A stretch of 64,000 nucleotides of DNA, taken from assembly GCF_012726265.1 (NCBI RefSeq), contig NZ_JAASAG010000012.1, positions 1 to 64,000 on the forward strand, given 5' to 3'. Below, one piece after another: positions 8,906 through 17,502 of the stretch. The notes under the pieces are model-generated. The model worked only from the letters and a program-made list of their open reading frames with translations. It made no database searches and was not told where the DNA came from. Source of the stretch: Streptomyces sp. HNM0575 (GTDB lineage Bacteria > Actinomycetota > Actinomycetes > Streptomycetales > Streptomycetaceae). How positions within the stretch are numbered: the stretch's first letter is position 1; every line of letters starts with the position of its first letter. A program made the position numbers and the translations under genes.

Positions 8906-9313
8906 ATGCTGACCAACGAGCGCCTGTGCCGACTGCATTTCACCTCCCGCGACCTCCCGCGTATCCGCATCGAGGTCGAGGAGTGCGCGGCCCATGCCGG
9001 GCTCGCCGAGCCGCGCAGAGGCGAATTCGTGGTGGCCGTCGACGCCGTGGCGACGAATGCCGTCGAACACGCGGGAGGCACCGGCCGACTGGTGATGCGT
9101 CACCTCGCGGGCGAGTTGGAGTGCCGCGTCGAGGACTCGGGCCCCGGCTTCTCCGAGGACGTCATCCCCGAACTGGCCCCGGGCGTCGCGGGCGCGACCG
9201 CCGGACGCGGCCTGTGGCTGGCGCGTCTGGTCACCGACAGGCTCAGCGTCGAACCGGCCGGACCGGAGTCCGGCGCCGTGGTGACGCTGGCGGTGAAGCT
9301 TCCCGGCGGCTGA
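8906..9313 (+). CDS. HATPase_c protein, RsbW-like anti-sigma/regulatory kinase
   Basis: This 135-residue protein is a stand-alone GHKL ATPase domain of the type Streptomyces carries in many copies. Readable motifs are the N box (VDAVATNAVEHAGG, about residues 47-60), the G1 box (VEDSGPGF) and the G2-like GRGLWLARLVTDRL. Family members act as anti-sigma factors or serine kinases of anti-anti-sigma factors; no partner gene is adjacent. It starts at ATG 8906 behind GAGGAG. The longer frame overlapping its 5' end has no support. Confidence 0.8.
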   Translation: MLTNERLCRLHFTSRDLPRIRIEVEECAAHAGLAEPRRGEFVVAVDAVATNAVEHAGGTGRLVMRHLAGELECRVEDSGPGFSEDVIPELAPGVAGATAGRGLWLARLVTDRLSVEPAGPESGAVVTLAVKLPGG

Positions 9314-9615
9314 GCCGGGGGCAGAGGAGCGGGCGCCGTACCGTCACGGACTCCGTACCGTCACGGACTCCGTGCTCCTACGGGTGCGGTACGACCACCG
9401 GCGCCGCACGGCCACCGGCCCCGTACGACTACCGGTGCGTGCCCTGACGTGACGCCGCCCTCACCCTGCCGGGACCGGGACCCTGCCCAGGTCCTGCCCG
9501 GATCCGCCGATGCCCTAGGGGTGAGCCCTACGGGTTGTACCGGATCGGCCACAAAGACCGGTCCAATCCCACGGGCCCGGCTACGGCGCCTCGCGGACAA
9601 GGTACGTTCGAAGGC
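9314..9615. other. Intergenic, with a 17-bp tandem duplication
   Basis: The 17-bp string CGTACCGTCACGGACTC is repeated head to tail at 9337-9353 and 9354-9370. The rest is rich in GTACG/CACCGG words. The TACGTT at 9603-9608 could be a -10 element for a leaderless transcript of the next gene, but no good -35 is visible. Confidence 0.5.
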
Positions 9616-10626
9616 GTGGCTGGTTTCAGGATGGGACGCGGCCGGGGCTCCTCCCGGAACGCGCAGCAGCAAGGGCAGTACGGCGGACCGCAGGGGCCGG
9701 GCCGGGACGCTCCCGGACCGGGCCCGGGGCCGGGAGCCGGAGCGTACGGGCAGCGCCCGCCGCAGCAGTGGCCCCAGGGCGGCGGCCGTGGCGAGCCCGA
9801 GTACTTCGGCGACCAGCACCGCGGCCATCCCCAAGGGCGGGGCCAGGGGCCGCAGTTCGGCCCGGGCCCGTACGCGGGGGGCGCCGGGCAGCCCGGCCAG
9901 ATGAGGGGCGGAGGCCCGGCGGGCGACCCGTACGCGAACTCGGCCGGCCACACCCGCTCCTTCACCGTCCCCGACCCGTACGGCCCCGGCGGCGCCTACG
10001 GCCACGACGACGGCTACGGGCACGGTCCCGGCGGAGGCTATGACGACGGCTACGGCTATGGCCGCCCCGCACCGCCCCCCGGCCCGCGCCTCCAGTGGCG
10101 GGACCTGCTGAGCGGCATCGTGCTGCGGCCCAGCGCGACCTTCTGGCAGATGCGCGACCACAGCATGTGGGGCCCGGCGATCATCGTCACGTTCCTCTAC
10201 GGGCTGCTCTCGATCTTCGGTCTCGACAGCGGCCGCGACGCGGTCATCAACACCACTCTGTCCAGCGCGATCCCGTACGTGCTGAGCACGGGCGTCGCGG
10301 TCATGCTCGCCGGACTCATCCTGGGCGCGGTGACGCACACGCTCGCCCGGCAGTTCGGGGGCGACGGCACATGGGCGCCGACGGTCGGCCTGTCGATGCT
10401 GATCATGTCGCTGACCGGCGCACCGCGCCTCCTTTTCGCCATCTTCCTCGGCCCCACGAATCAGGTCGTGCAGGTGCTGGGCTGGGCGACCTGGCTCGCG
10501 GCGGGCGCGCTGCTGACGATGATGGTCAGCCGGTCGCACGACGTGCGGTGGCCGCGCGCGCTCGGCGCCTCGGCCGTGGAGCTCGCCGCGCTGCTCGCAC
10601 TGCTGCTCAGCCAGACGGGCGGCTGA
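9616..10626 (+). CDS. Yip1-domain membrane protein with Gly/Pro-rich N-terminus
   Basis: The product is about 336 residues. The first ~160 are low complexity (Gly/Pro/Gln/Tyr-rich, with GPGPGPGA and YGHDDGYGHG runs). The C-terminal part, from LQWRDLLSGIVLRPSATFWQ on, contains about five hydrophobic helices typical of Yip1-family proteins, including PAIIVTFLYGLLSIFGL and a last segment rich in Ala/Leu. The role in actinobacteria is unknown. I favour GTG 9616; ATG 9631 is an alternative. The frame upstream of 9616 runs through apparent promoter DNA. The gene stands alone. Confidence 0.75.
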   Translation: MAGFRMGRGRGSSRNAQQQGQYGGPQGPGRDAPGPGPGPGAGAYGQRPPQQWPQGGGRGEPEYFGDQHRGHPQGRGQGPQFGPGPYAGGAGQPGQMRGGGPAGDPYANSAGHTRSFTVPDPYGPGGAYGHDDGYGHGPGGGYDDGYGYGRPAPPPGPRLQWRDLLSGIVLRPSATFWQMRDHSMWGPAIIVTFLYGLLSIFGLDSGRDAVINTTLSSAIPYVLSTGVAVMLAGLILGAVTHTLARQFGGDGTWAPTVGLSMLIMSLTGAPRLLFAIFLGPTNQVVQVLGWATWLAAGALLTMMVSRSHDVRWPRALGASAVELAALLALLLSQTGG

Positions 10627-10819
10627 ACCGCCGCAGGCGTCCCGGCGGCCGTACGGTCCGGAGTTCCTAAGGTCCGGCGGCCGTACGGCGCGGGCAGCGG
10701 TACCGCTCGGACGCCGCACGGCTCGGAGCCGGATACGTCAGTCATGGCCCGGCAGGCTGACTGCTCTCTTGAGTACGGGGCCAGCCCCCGGGTGCAGAGC
10801 AGGCGGCGGGGGCCTGCCC

Positions 10820-11053
10820 CTAGGAATCCCGGCCGGGCGGCGGTCCGGCGCCGCCCTCGTCCCGGCGTTCGCGGGTCTCGGGGAGGTCCCCCTGCTCTCG
10901 CTCCCGGGCCCTCGGCGGGTTCCCGGGGTGGAAGCTCTCGTAGTGGGCGGTGGCGACGTCCTGCCGATGGTGCGCGCCGATGAGATGCAGCAGCAGCGCC
11001 GCCAGCGCGATCAGCACGAGGATGACGCCGACGGTCACGAGGATGTCCAGCAC
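10820..11053 (-). CDS. Small single-pass membrane protein
   Basis: This is a 77-residue protein. One transmembrane helix occupies about residues 4-27 (DILVTVGVILVLIALAALLL), and a hydrophilic, charged, probably cytoplasmic tail follows (HHRQDVATAHYESFHPG, then Arg/Glu-rich). The start is GTG at 11051-11053 with a strong GGGGAGGAG seven bases upstream. The much longer frame in the same register covers a palindrome-rich region and is rejected. No function can be assigned. It is convergent with the Yip1-like gene. Confidence 0.7.
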   Translation of the reverse strand: MLDILVTVGVILVLIALAALLLHLIGAHHRQDVATAHYESFHPGNPPRAREREQGDLPETRERRDEGGAGPPPGRDS

Positions 11054-11556
11054 GGTTGCTCCTCCCCTCCGGCTCGTGCGATGCGTTCGTATACGAGCTG
11101 TGTACGAACGCGGGGTGCATGCGAGCGCGAGGCGCGTACCTGCGCGGGGTGCGCATGTACGGCGTATACACACCGTGTACGAGCGCGCTGGCTGCACGCA
11201 TGCACGCGGTATACACATCGTGTGCGCTATCTGCCACCGCACCCGGCATGCGTATGTGCGTCGTATACACGCGGTACGCGACAAGTGCGCACGCCAAGCG
11301 AGTGCCCAATCCCCACACGAAACACAGCCCGGATCCACCGCCCGGCATCCGGCTCCCGGCGACCGGCCGCAACTCAGCGCCTCCGGCGGCCACTTCGCAT
11401 GTGACGAGCGATCCCGAATCTCCTGAAACGAAGTATTCTCAGTATTTCCCGCTTCTCCCTGTCGGGATCCGGTCACTGCCGGTCAAGGCCACTCACAGCC
11501 GATCGGGACCGGTCCGCCACGGGAGCGGTGGCGGTCGAGACGGGGAGGGCGCACAC
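11054..11556. other. 503-bp intergenic region rich in GTATAC palindromes
   Basis: This divergent region separates the small membrane protein gene from the GNAT gene. Four GTATAC words (11089, 11164, 11209, 11263) sit in overlapping imperfect palindromes over 11085-11285. The right part holds lower-GC DNA and the promoter and GGGGAGGG site of the GNAT gene. No coding potential is convincing. Confidence 0.6.
11085..11285. repeat. Cluster of GTATAC-containing imperfect palindromes
   Basis: The best dyad is 11085-11109, with 10-bp arms GTTCGTATAC and GTGTACGAAC (one mismatch) around 5 nt. Others are CGTATACAC...GTGTACG at 11163-11181 and GTATACACATCGTGTGC at 11209-11225. A fourth GTATACACGCGGTACG copy begins at 11263. 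GCATGC and GTGTAC words fill the gaps. Confidence 0.7.
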
Positions 11557-12102
11557 ATGACAGAGGTGTTCCTGCGGCGGCTCAGCCGGTGGCAGGCGGA
11601 CCGCGAGCGGGAGGCCGTGGCCGACCTGTACGTCAAGGCCTACCGCGGCACGGCGGGCGAGGAGTTCCGCGACCGCCAGGGGTATCTGCACCGCCTCGGT
11701 GAGCACGTCGAGCGCACCGGTTTCGAGTTGGTGATCGCGAGCGCCGCGGGGTCACTGGTGGGCAGCGTGTACGGCTACCGCGCTGAACGTACGGACGAGT
11801 GGTGGCACGGCCTCCACGGCGACCTGCCCGCCGAGATGGCCGAACTCACCGCCACCGGCCGGGTGTTCGTGATGACCGAGCTGATGGTGCTGCCGTCGTT
11901 CCGGCGGGCCGGCATCGCCACCCGCCTCCAGGAGCACCTGCTGACCCCGTCGGGAATCGCACTCGCCGTGACGCTGATCGATCAGGACGACGCCCCCGCC
12001 CGTGGCGCGCTCTCCTCGTGGGGCTGGGAGAGCCTCGGCAAGATCACGCCCGCGCCCGACCGCCCGCCCCTCGAAGCCTGGACCCGGCGTCTTCCCAGGT
12101 AG
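11557..12102 (+). CDS. GNAT-family N-acetyltransferase
   Basis: This 181-residue protein has a GNAT fold. The conserved acetyl-CoA pyrophosphate loop region is seen in MTELMVLPSFRRAGIATRLQEHLL (R/Q-x-x-G-x-A equivalent FRRAGIAT). An N-terminal strand-helix pair (ERTGFELVIASAAGSLVGSVYGY) and a C-terminal DAPARGALSSWGWESLGKI also fit. The start is ATG 11557 with GGGGAGGG upstream; the longer frame crosses the palindrome region. Acceptor substrate unknown. Confidence 0.8.
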   Translation: MTEVFLRRLSRWQADREREAVADLYVKAYRGTAGEEFRDRQGYLHRLGEHVERTGFELVIASAAGSLVGSVYGYRAERTDEWWHGLHGDLPAEMAELTATGRVFVMTELMVLPSFRRAGIATRLQEHLLTPSGIALAVTLIDQDDAPARGALSSWGWESLGKITPAPDRPPLEAWTRRLPR

Positions 12103-12158
12103 AAGCGCTGCCCGGGAGACAGCGAGCGCCCGGACTCGTCGGTAGTACGCTGGGAAAA

Positions 12159-12178
12159 AATGGGCGAAATCGCCCATT
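12159..12178. promoter_or_regulatory. Perfect 20-bp palindrome between GNAT and DUF5994 genes
   Basis: AATGGGCGA and TCGCCCATT arms surround AA, preceded by a run of six A. It could be an operator for the DUF5994 gene, or a terminator read in the minus direction. In the plus direction no T-run follows. Confidence 0.6.
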
Positions 12179-12251
12179 CGGGCGGCGGCCGTTCCCAGCG
12201 TCGGCCGACTGTCGTTCACATCAGCTCCCGGGCGACAGAGGGGCGGTCCCC

Positions 12252-12833
12252 ATGAGAGTCGAACCGAGCAGCACGGAACTGGCACCCCGCGACTCCGGCA
12301 CACCTCCCGCCTCCGCGGTCCACATCGCGGGCAGCGCGGACGCCGAGCCCAACCTTCCGGTCGTCGACCTCTCAGCGCTGAGCGCACTCCATCTCCCCGT
12401 AGAACCAGGCCTGTTGGCGCTGCGGCTGAAGTCCGAACCGTCCGGCCAGGGGCTCTTCGACGGCGCATGGTGGCCCCACTCCCGCGACGTGCACGCGGAG
12501 TTGCCGGGCCTGGTGACCGTACTGAGCGAGCACCTCGGACCGATCGACCGGGTCGGCCTGGACGCGGACGCCTGGGACGGTCTCGGCGAGCCCCTCGTAG
12601 TGGAGGGCCGCCACGTAGAGGTCGAGTGGTTCCCGGTGGGCGAGGACACGATCCTGGTCTCCCGCGGCGGACTCGACAACTTCGCCCTGCTCGCCATCGC
12701 CCCCGACGCCAGCGTCGACGAGGCCCACGCCGCGATGACCATGGCCACCCACATCGGCAACACGGAGACCGGCCAGCAGATCCTCGTCGCCACGGGCATC
12801 GCCGCCCCGGCCTGGCACGGCACTTCCCGCTGA
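12252..12833 (+). CDS. DUF5994 family protein
   Basis: This is a 193-residue cytosolic protein of unknown function. It shows the hallmarks I associate with DUF5994: LLALRLKSEP, then the GLFDGAWWPHSRD block, then an acidic ELPGLVTVLSEHLGPIDRV segment, VEVEWFPVGEDTI and FALLAIAPD. The N-terminal ~40 residues are low complexity. The start is ATG 12252 after GGGCGG. A perfect palindrome and an A-rich tract lie upstream. Such genes occur in many copies in Streptomyces, often near stress genes, but no activity is established. Confidence 0.75.
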   Translation: MRVEPSSTELAPRDSGTPPASAVHIAGSADAEPNLPVVDLSALSALHLPVEPGLLALRLKSEPSGQGLFDGAWWPHSRDVHAELPGLVTVLSEHLGPIDRVGLDADAWDGLGEPLVVEGRHVEVEWFPVGEDTILVSRGGLDNFALLAIAPDASVDEAHAAMTMATHIGNTETGQQILVATGIAAPAWHGTSR

Positions 12834-12922
12834 CTTCCCGCCGACCTGAGTCCGCCGGTACCGGGACGGACGCGACCCGACGAACACCGCCGGGCGCGCG
12901 GAGAGTCGGGGGCTTGCGGGTC

Positions 12923-13423
12923 TCAGGCGTCGAGCACCTGTCCGTCTCGCCGTACGACCGGACGGTCCACGCTCCAGGGGAAGTTGATCCACTGGTCCGT
13001 ACGCCGCCACACGTACTCGCACTTCACCTCGGAGTGCGGCTTCTCGTAGATCACCGCGCTGCGCACCTCGGCGACGTGCTCGGCGCAGAAGTCCTGCACC
13101 AGCTTCAACGTCCGCCCCGTGTCCGCGACATCGTCCGCGATGAGCACCTTCTTCTGGCTCAGATCGACGACGTTCGGCACCGGCGGCAGCATGACGGGCA
13201 TGTCGAGCGTCTGCCCGACGCCCGTATAGAACTCGACGTTCATCACATGCAGGTTCTTCACGTCCAGGGCGTAGCCGAGCCCGCCCGCGACGAAGAGGCC
13301 ACCACGCGCGATGGACAGGATGATGTCCGGGTCGTACCCGTCGTCGGCGACGGCCTGCGCCAACTCCCGTACGGCCTCACCGAACAGCGGATACGTCAGG
13401 TTCTCCCGCTCTTCACCGCTCAC
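12923..13423 (-). CDS. Phosphoribosyltransferase (purine PRTase-like)
   Basis: This encodes a 166-residue type I phosphoribosyltransferase. The PRPP-binding motif VLIADDVADTGRTL (about residues 93-106) and the preceding LSIARGGLFVAGGL loop are intact. It probably transfers a ribose-5-phosphate to a purine base (hypoxanthine, guanine or xanthine), but the base specificity cannot be read. It starts at GTG 13421-13423. It lies 48 nt downstream of dcd on the same strand, consistent with a nucleotide-metabolism operon. Confidence 0.85.
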   Translation of the reverse strand: MSGEERENLTYPLFGEAVRELAQAVADDGYDPDIILSIARGGLFVAGGLGYALDVKNLHVMNVEFYTGVGQTLDMPVMLPPVPNVVDLSQKKVLIADDVADTGRTLKLVQDFCAEHVAEVRSAVIYEKPHSEVKCEYVWRRTDQWINFPWSVDRPVVRRDGQVLDA

Positions 13424-13471
13424 GCCCGTGCCTCCCTCTTGCTCGGTTCCGATCAGACCGGACCGGACCCG

Positions 13472-14047
13472 TCAGACCTGCGTCCGGTGGAAGTTCATGT
13501 ACGAACGCGAGGGCGTCGGCCCCCGCTGCCCCTGATAGCGCGAACCGTGCACCGCCGACCCGTACGGATTCTCCGTGGGCGACGTCAGACGGAACATGCA
13601 CAACTGCCCGATCTTCATGCCGGGCCACAACTTCATCGGCAGCGTCGCCACGTTCGACAGCTCAAGGGTCACGTGCCCGGAGAAGCCCGGATCGATGAAG
13701 CCGGCGGTCGAATGCGTCAGCAGCCCAAGCCGCCCCAGCGAGCTCTTCCCTTCGAGACGGGAGGCGATGTCATCGGGCAGCGTGACCACTTCGTACGACG
13801 ACGCCAGCGCGAACTCGCCGGGGTGCAGGATGAAGGGCTCGTCCCCCTGCGCCTCGATCAGCCTTGTCAGATCGGGCTGTTCGACGGCGGGATCGATGTG
13901 CGGATACCGGTGGTTCTCGAACACCCGGAAATAGCGGTCCAGTCGGACATCGATGCTGGAGGGCTGCACCATCGCGGGATCGTACGGATCGATCCGCACC
14001 CGGCCGGCGTCGATCTCCGCCCGGATGTCCTTGTCAGAGAGAAGCAC
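13472..14047 (-). CDS. dcd: dCTP deaminase
   Basis: This 191-residue protein deaminates dCTP to dUTP in the thymidylate pathway. The full trimeric beta-barrel family pattern is present: LLSDKDIRAEIDAGRV, PSSIDVRLDRYFRVFEN, HPGEFALASSYEVV, and the active-site GKSSLGRLGL with the general-base Glu just before it (RLEGKSS). STAGFIDPGFSGHVTLELSN follows. The C-terminal lid (SRYQGQRGPTPS) is present. Length matches the bacterial enzyme. It heads a likely two-gene unit with the phosphoribosyltransferase. Confidence 0.97.
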   Translation of the reverse strand: MLLSDKDIRAEIDAGRVRIDPYDPAMVQPSSIDVRLDRYFRVFENHRYPHIDPAVEQPDLTRLIEAQGDEPFILHPGEFALASSYEVVTLPDDIASRLEGKSSLGRLGLLTHSTAGFIDPGFSGHVTLELSNVATLPMKLWPGMKIGQLCMFRLTSPTENPYGSAVHGSRYQGQRGPTPSRSYMNFHRTQV

Positions 14048-14192
14048 GGCCAGAGACTACGCGTACGGCGAGGGGCCGGCCCAATCGCACCTGCCCCCGC
14101 GGCCACGGGGCGGGCGAACCGCCCGCCCCGCCCCCTTCCGCGGAGACTGCTACTTGCGGCGTCTGCCGCTCGTTGCGATGCCGCTCGTACGG

Positions 14193-14432
14193 TCACTGCT
14201 CGTAACGGGCCGGACGTGGTACGGCCGGGGCTCCGGGCACCGATTCCCGCGCGGGAGCCCGTCCGGGTGCCGGCACGGGTACGGCCACCGGCACCGCCTG
14301 CCGCAACCGCGCACACCGCGGACACCTCAGCAGCCGCCCTGGACCGATGCGCCCGCTCCGCAGGTTCTGCATCGGGAACGTCGAGGCAGTGAACACATGC
14401 CCCTCGGCACACTCAACGACGGTGGCCCCCAT
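14193..14432 (-). CDS. Small zinc-binding-motif protein
   Basis: This 79-residue protein has a Cys/His set compatible with one zinc site: ECAEGHVF near the N-terminus and LRCPRCARL about 30 residues later. A Pro/Val/Ala-rich tail follows. I chose ATG 14430-14432 because GGGGAGAGGAG precedes it closely; a longer start at 14471 also exists. The conserved core with a degenerate tail is typical of a small actinobacterial protein, but the function is unknown. It lies between dcd and the tRNA-Gly gene. Confidence 0.6.
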   Translation of the reverse strand: MGATVVECAEGHVFTASTFPMQNLRSGRIGPGRLLRCPRCARLRQAVPVAVPVPAPGRAPARESVPGAPAVPRPARYEQ

Positions 14433-14654
14433 CGCTCTCCTCTCCCCAAGTACGTGGTCGACGAAAGCCACATTAGGGGATCAAACTGACAGCCTTCCGC
14501 GGGCCTCCCCTCCACCCACGCTACGCCCCAACTCCCTTGCCCCGAGGGCCCGTACCCCCTCCCGGAGCAGCAAAAAGACCCCTCGGCCTATGCGGCGGGG
14601 GTCGACGATGGGGTAGAGTATCGGCGTCGAAGCCGACGATCAGACGGCTCCTTC

Positions 14655-14728
14655 GCGGGTGTAGTTTAATGGTAGAACATGAGCTTCCCAAGCTCAGAGC
14701 GCGGGTTCGATTCCCGTCACCCGCTCCA
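14655..14728 (+). tRNA. tRNA-Gly (anticodon CCC), island insertion site
   Basis: A complete cloverleaf is readable. The acceptor stem GCGGGTG pairs with CACCCGC. The D arm is TTTAATGGTAGA. The anticodon stem TGAGC/GCTCA encloses the loop TTCCCAA, giving anticodon CCC. The T arm is GCGGGTTCGATTCCCGT, and CCA is encoded at 14726-14728. A TAGAGT (14614-14619) upstream is a plausible -10. A terminator follows at 14734. Its 3' half is repeated in decayed form at about 19.4, 22.1 and 24.2 kb, marking it as an attB site. Confidence 0.95.
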
Positions 14729-14774
14729 GCGCGAAGCCCCAGGTCGAAGACCTGGGGCTTGTTTGTTGGCCACG
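14683..14774 (+). repeat. Intact att-like block (tRNA-Gly 3' half plus terminator)
   Basis: This is the reference copy of the repeated block: from the anticodon loop through the T arm, CCA and terminator to TTGTTGGCCA. It is presumed to be the left end of the accessory island. The later copies at 19383, 22104 and 24171 resemble it with increasing divergence. Confidence 0.75.
14734..14760 (+). terminator. tRNA-Gly terminator
   Basis: A 12-bp perfect stem (AAGCCCCAGGTC/GACCTGGGGCTT) with a 3-nt loop is followed by GTTTGTT. Together with the tRNA 3' end it forms the unit that is repeated downstream. Confidence 0.9.
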
Positions 14775-14906
14775 CCGCTCCAAGCAGCCGACACCAAAGT
14801 CGCCTCGGAAGGTAGGTACCCCCGCCCACGCAGCGTGGCACGCCGCTACAGTGGGCACGCGCGGCCGGGGCATGGTCCGGCCGGTGAGGCCATGGGGGGG
14901 CCAGGC

Positions 14907-15272
14907 ATGGGGGAGACGAAAGTCGAGACCGCAGCGCTCAAGCAGGCTGCGGATGCGCTGGTGGGGTTGCGCGGGGACACCGACCGGGCGGACAACGGCC
15001 CGATCGACGAGACGGTCGAAGCAGCGCAGGCGCTGAACAAGTACACCTTCAATCACAGTGGCGCCGGCGACGGCACTTGGGCATCCGCCGACGCCCTGGT
15101 CGCGATGGGTGAGCGTTTCAGCGATGCGGTCGGCCACCTGAAGTGGCTGCTGGGCGAGATCAGCGGCAACATCCACGAGACGCACAAGGGCTACACGAAG
15201 GCCGAGCAGGAGGAGAAGGCCAAGTACGCCAACAGCGGCGGCAACCGCTCGATGTACGACGATTTCGGCTGA
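14907..15272 (+). CDS. ESAT-6/WXG100-like small helical protein
   Basis: This 121-residue protein is almost wholly helical and has the look of an Esx-type (type VII secretion) partner: ALKQAADALVGLRGDTDRA, a short loop with SGAGDGTW, then a second long helix (SADALVAMGERFSDAVGHLKW) and a charged tail. There is no strict WxG triplet. The start is ATG 14907, since GGGGGG precedes it; ATG 14892 is possible. It is 24 nt upstream of the large WXG-type gene, so the two form an operon. No type VII core genes lie in the window. Confidence 0.65.
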   Translation: MGETKVETAALKQAADALVGLRGDTDRADNGPIDETVEAAQALNKYTFNHSGAGDGTWASADALVAMGERFSDAVGHLKWLLGEISGNIHETHKGYTKAEQEEKAKYANSGGNRSMYDDFG

Positions 15273-15296
15273 GCGACCACGGGGGGTCATGACGCG

Positions 15297-17492
15297 ATGG
15301 TGTCCTACGCGTATCTGAACGAGGCGGACTTCTCCAAGCTCTCGCACTGCGCGAGCTCTTGGAAGTCGATGCAGAAGAAGTATCAGGGGATCGGGGAGCA
15401 GTTCGAGCAGCAGGTGGTGAAACGTCTCAAGGGGACGTGGCATGGCGAGGCCGCCACCAAGGCCTTCGGCCGCATGAGCACAGTCAGCAAGCAGTACGAG
15501 GCCGCGGGCACCGAAGCCGCCCGCATGAGCAAGCTGATTTCCGACGCACACGGCGAGTTCACCGCGGCCCAGAAGCAGCTGCGCACGTTCCAAGAGGACG
15601 TTGGTACCGACCACTTCAAGATTCACGATACCGGCGCCATCGAAGACGTCGACTCGAGATGGGACAGTCCCACGGCGTCGGCGCAGCCCGGTTTCGCCGA
15701 GGAGCGTCGTCGGAAGCTGGAGGGACATGCTCGGCGCCTGAAGGGGATACTTCAGCACGCCACTCAGATCGACCAGGGCTACGCAGCCGCCTTGAAGGCA
15801 GACTTCAACGGCGAGGACGACATGGGCTTCAACAAGTCCGGCTATTCCTCGGACGACGAGGCGCGCAAGGCCCAGGAGGATGCCGACCAGGCAGCCAAGC
15901 TTATCGACAAGGACGGCCGCCTCACCGGCACCGAACTGGACCAGCTCGACAAGCTCCTCGCCGCGCACAAGGGCGACCCCGACTTCGCGGCCCGCTTCGC
16001 GCAGAAAGCCGGCGCCGAGAACACCCTGGACAAGTACAACGAGATCATCAACCCGCCGCAGGGCACGCAGCTCAGCGACGCCCAGCGCAAGCGGATCCAG
16101 TCCCTGCAAGGCAACCTGGGCTCAACCCTCGGCACAGCTACGACGGTCCACTCCTCGGAGATGGACAAGTTCGAGCAGGACCTGTTGAAGGCCTCCGACC
16201 GCGAGTACAACGCCAACCCCACCGAAACCCCGTACGGCTTCAGCGGATACCAGCTCACCAGCAGCCTGATGAGCAAGGGCGACTGGGACGACAACCTCCT
16301 CCAGGACTACGGCGAGCAGCTCATAGCCAAGGAGAAGCAACTCGGCGGCGGTGGAATGCAGAACCCGGACGCCATCTGGGGCCAGAACAAGACGGTCGGC
16401 ATCTCCGGCATTCCCGCTCTGGACCCCATGACCGGCTACATGGACGCCTTGGGGCACAACCCGGACGCCTCGCTGGAATTCCTCGACGGCAAGACCCACA
16501 CGCAGAACGGGGAAAGCGTCGACAACCTCGACTACCTCATGAAGGACCGTCACTGGCCCGAGGGCGCGGGCTTCACCGGCGATGACAAGCACCCCAAGGG
16601 CATCTACACCCTCGGCCACGCCCTGGAATCCGCCACCACAGGCGCGGCATACGACTACGAGGGGTCGACCATGCCCCCGCACACTCCCGCCCAGTCCCAC
16701 CTGGTGAACGAACTCGTCACCACGCTCGGCGACTCCGAGAACGCCGACCTCATCGACGGCGACGGCCGCCTCGCCCCCATCAAGGGCAGCCTCGGCGACA
16801 TCACCGCCAACTACATGGGCGACTTCCAGAAAGCCTGGTCGTCGGAAGACCTCCCGACTAACGGCGCGGACGTGAACCTACGACCTGGCGAAGTCAACAA
16901 CTTCCTCGCCTCGGTAGGTCAGGATCCGGAGGCCTACAAGAGCATCACCGCCGCCCAGCAGGCCTACAGCGCCGCGCACGTCGAAGATGTCATCGCTCAC
17001 CACGATCCTCACTCTGCCACCAGCCTGTCGGACGACATCTCCGTGGCCGGAAGTCCCGGATCCAACATCGCCGGCATCCTGAGCGAGGCCCGGGCCGAAG
17101 CCGTCCACGACAAGCAGATCGCCGATGCGGACGACTTCAACGCGACCACTCAGGAAGTGAACAAGTGGGTCGGCAGAGGTGCGGGGATCGCCATCGGAAC
17201 AATCGCCTCCCCCGCGGGCGGTGTCGCTGCGGACTGGCTCTACAGCGATGTCAGCGGCGCCGTGATGGAGCACATACAGAAGGACAATACTGCCGAGGCG
17301 GACTTCGACGCGCGCGAGACGTGGGCCGACAGTGCGAAGTCGCACATGGACGCCGTCAAGGCCAACACGACCGCAGCCGCCAGAGAAGCCGGGATGAGTG
17401 AAGCGGATGCCACCGCCCTCGGGAACACTGCCGCCAAGGAAGCCAACCAGACCTTCGCGGCCGGCGCCCAAGGTGCCGCAAGTCGTAGCTGA
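15297..17492 (+). CDS. Large WXG-type protein, putative type VII-linked secreted protein
   Basis: This is a 731-residue protein of unknown function. The first ~100 residues form a helical hairpin with a WHG triplet (residues 48-50) in LKGTWHGEAATKAF, as in Esx/LXG-type substrates. The middle is hydrophilic and acidic, without a recognised enzyme motif. A hydrophobic Gly/Ala segment lies near the C-terminus (GRGAGIAIGTIASPAGGVAA), followed by a helical tail (DNTAEADFDARETWADSA). The start is ATG or GTG in ATGGTG at 15297-15302, behind GGGGGGTC. The same C-terminal region recurs as a broken copy at 18165-18478. Export by type VII secretion is inferred only from the N-terminus. Confidence 0.65.
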   Translation: MVSYAYLNEADFSKLSHCASSWKSMQKKYQGIGEQFEQQVVKRLKGTWHGEAATKAFGRMSTVSKQYEAAGTEAARMSKLISDAHGEFTAAQKQLRTFQEDVGTDHFKIHDTGAIEDVDSRWDSPTASAQPGFAEERRRKLEGHARRLKGILQHATQIDQGYAAALKADFNGEDDMGFNKSGYSSDDEARKAQEDADQAAKLIDKDGRLTGTELDQLDKLLAAHKGDPDFAARFAQKAGAENTLDKYNEIINPPQGTQLSDAQRKRIQSLQGNLGSTLGTATTVHSSEMDKFEQDLLKASDREYNANPTETPYGFSGYQLTSSLMSKGDWDDNLLQDYGEQLIAKEKQLGGGGMQNPDAIWGQNKTVGISGIPALDPMTGYMDALGHNPDASLEFLDGKTHTQNGESVDNLDYLMKDRHWPEGAGFTGDDKHPKGIYTLGHALESATTGAAYDYEGSTMPPHTPAQSHLVNELVTTLGDSENADLIDGDGRLAPIKGSLGDITANYMGDFQKAWSSEDLPTNGADVNLRPGEVNNFLASVGQDPEAYKSITAAQQAYSAAHVEDVIAHHDPHSATSLSDDISVAGSPGSNIAGILSEARAEAVHDKQIADADDFNATTQEVNKWVGRGAGIAIGTIASPAGGVAADWLYSDVSGAVMEHIQKDNTAEADFDARETWADSAKSHMDAVKANTTAAAREAGMSEADATALGNTAAKEANQTFAAGAQGAASRS

Positions 17493-17502
17493 GCGGAGAC
17501 AA

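Noticed and set aside
11056..11556. N-terminal extension of the GNAT protein through the palindrome region
   Set aside because: The extension is low complexity and repetitive (YTHRVRA-like units from GTATAC repeats). ATG 11557 has a good ribosome-binding site.
14521..14841. Minus-strand ORFs reading GDGNRTRALSLGSS
   Set aside because: This is the antisense translation of the tRNA-Gly gene, a known source of false proteins. The overlapping frame at 14694-16109 is also opposite real genes.
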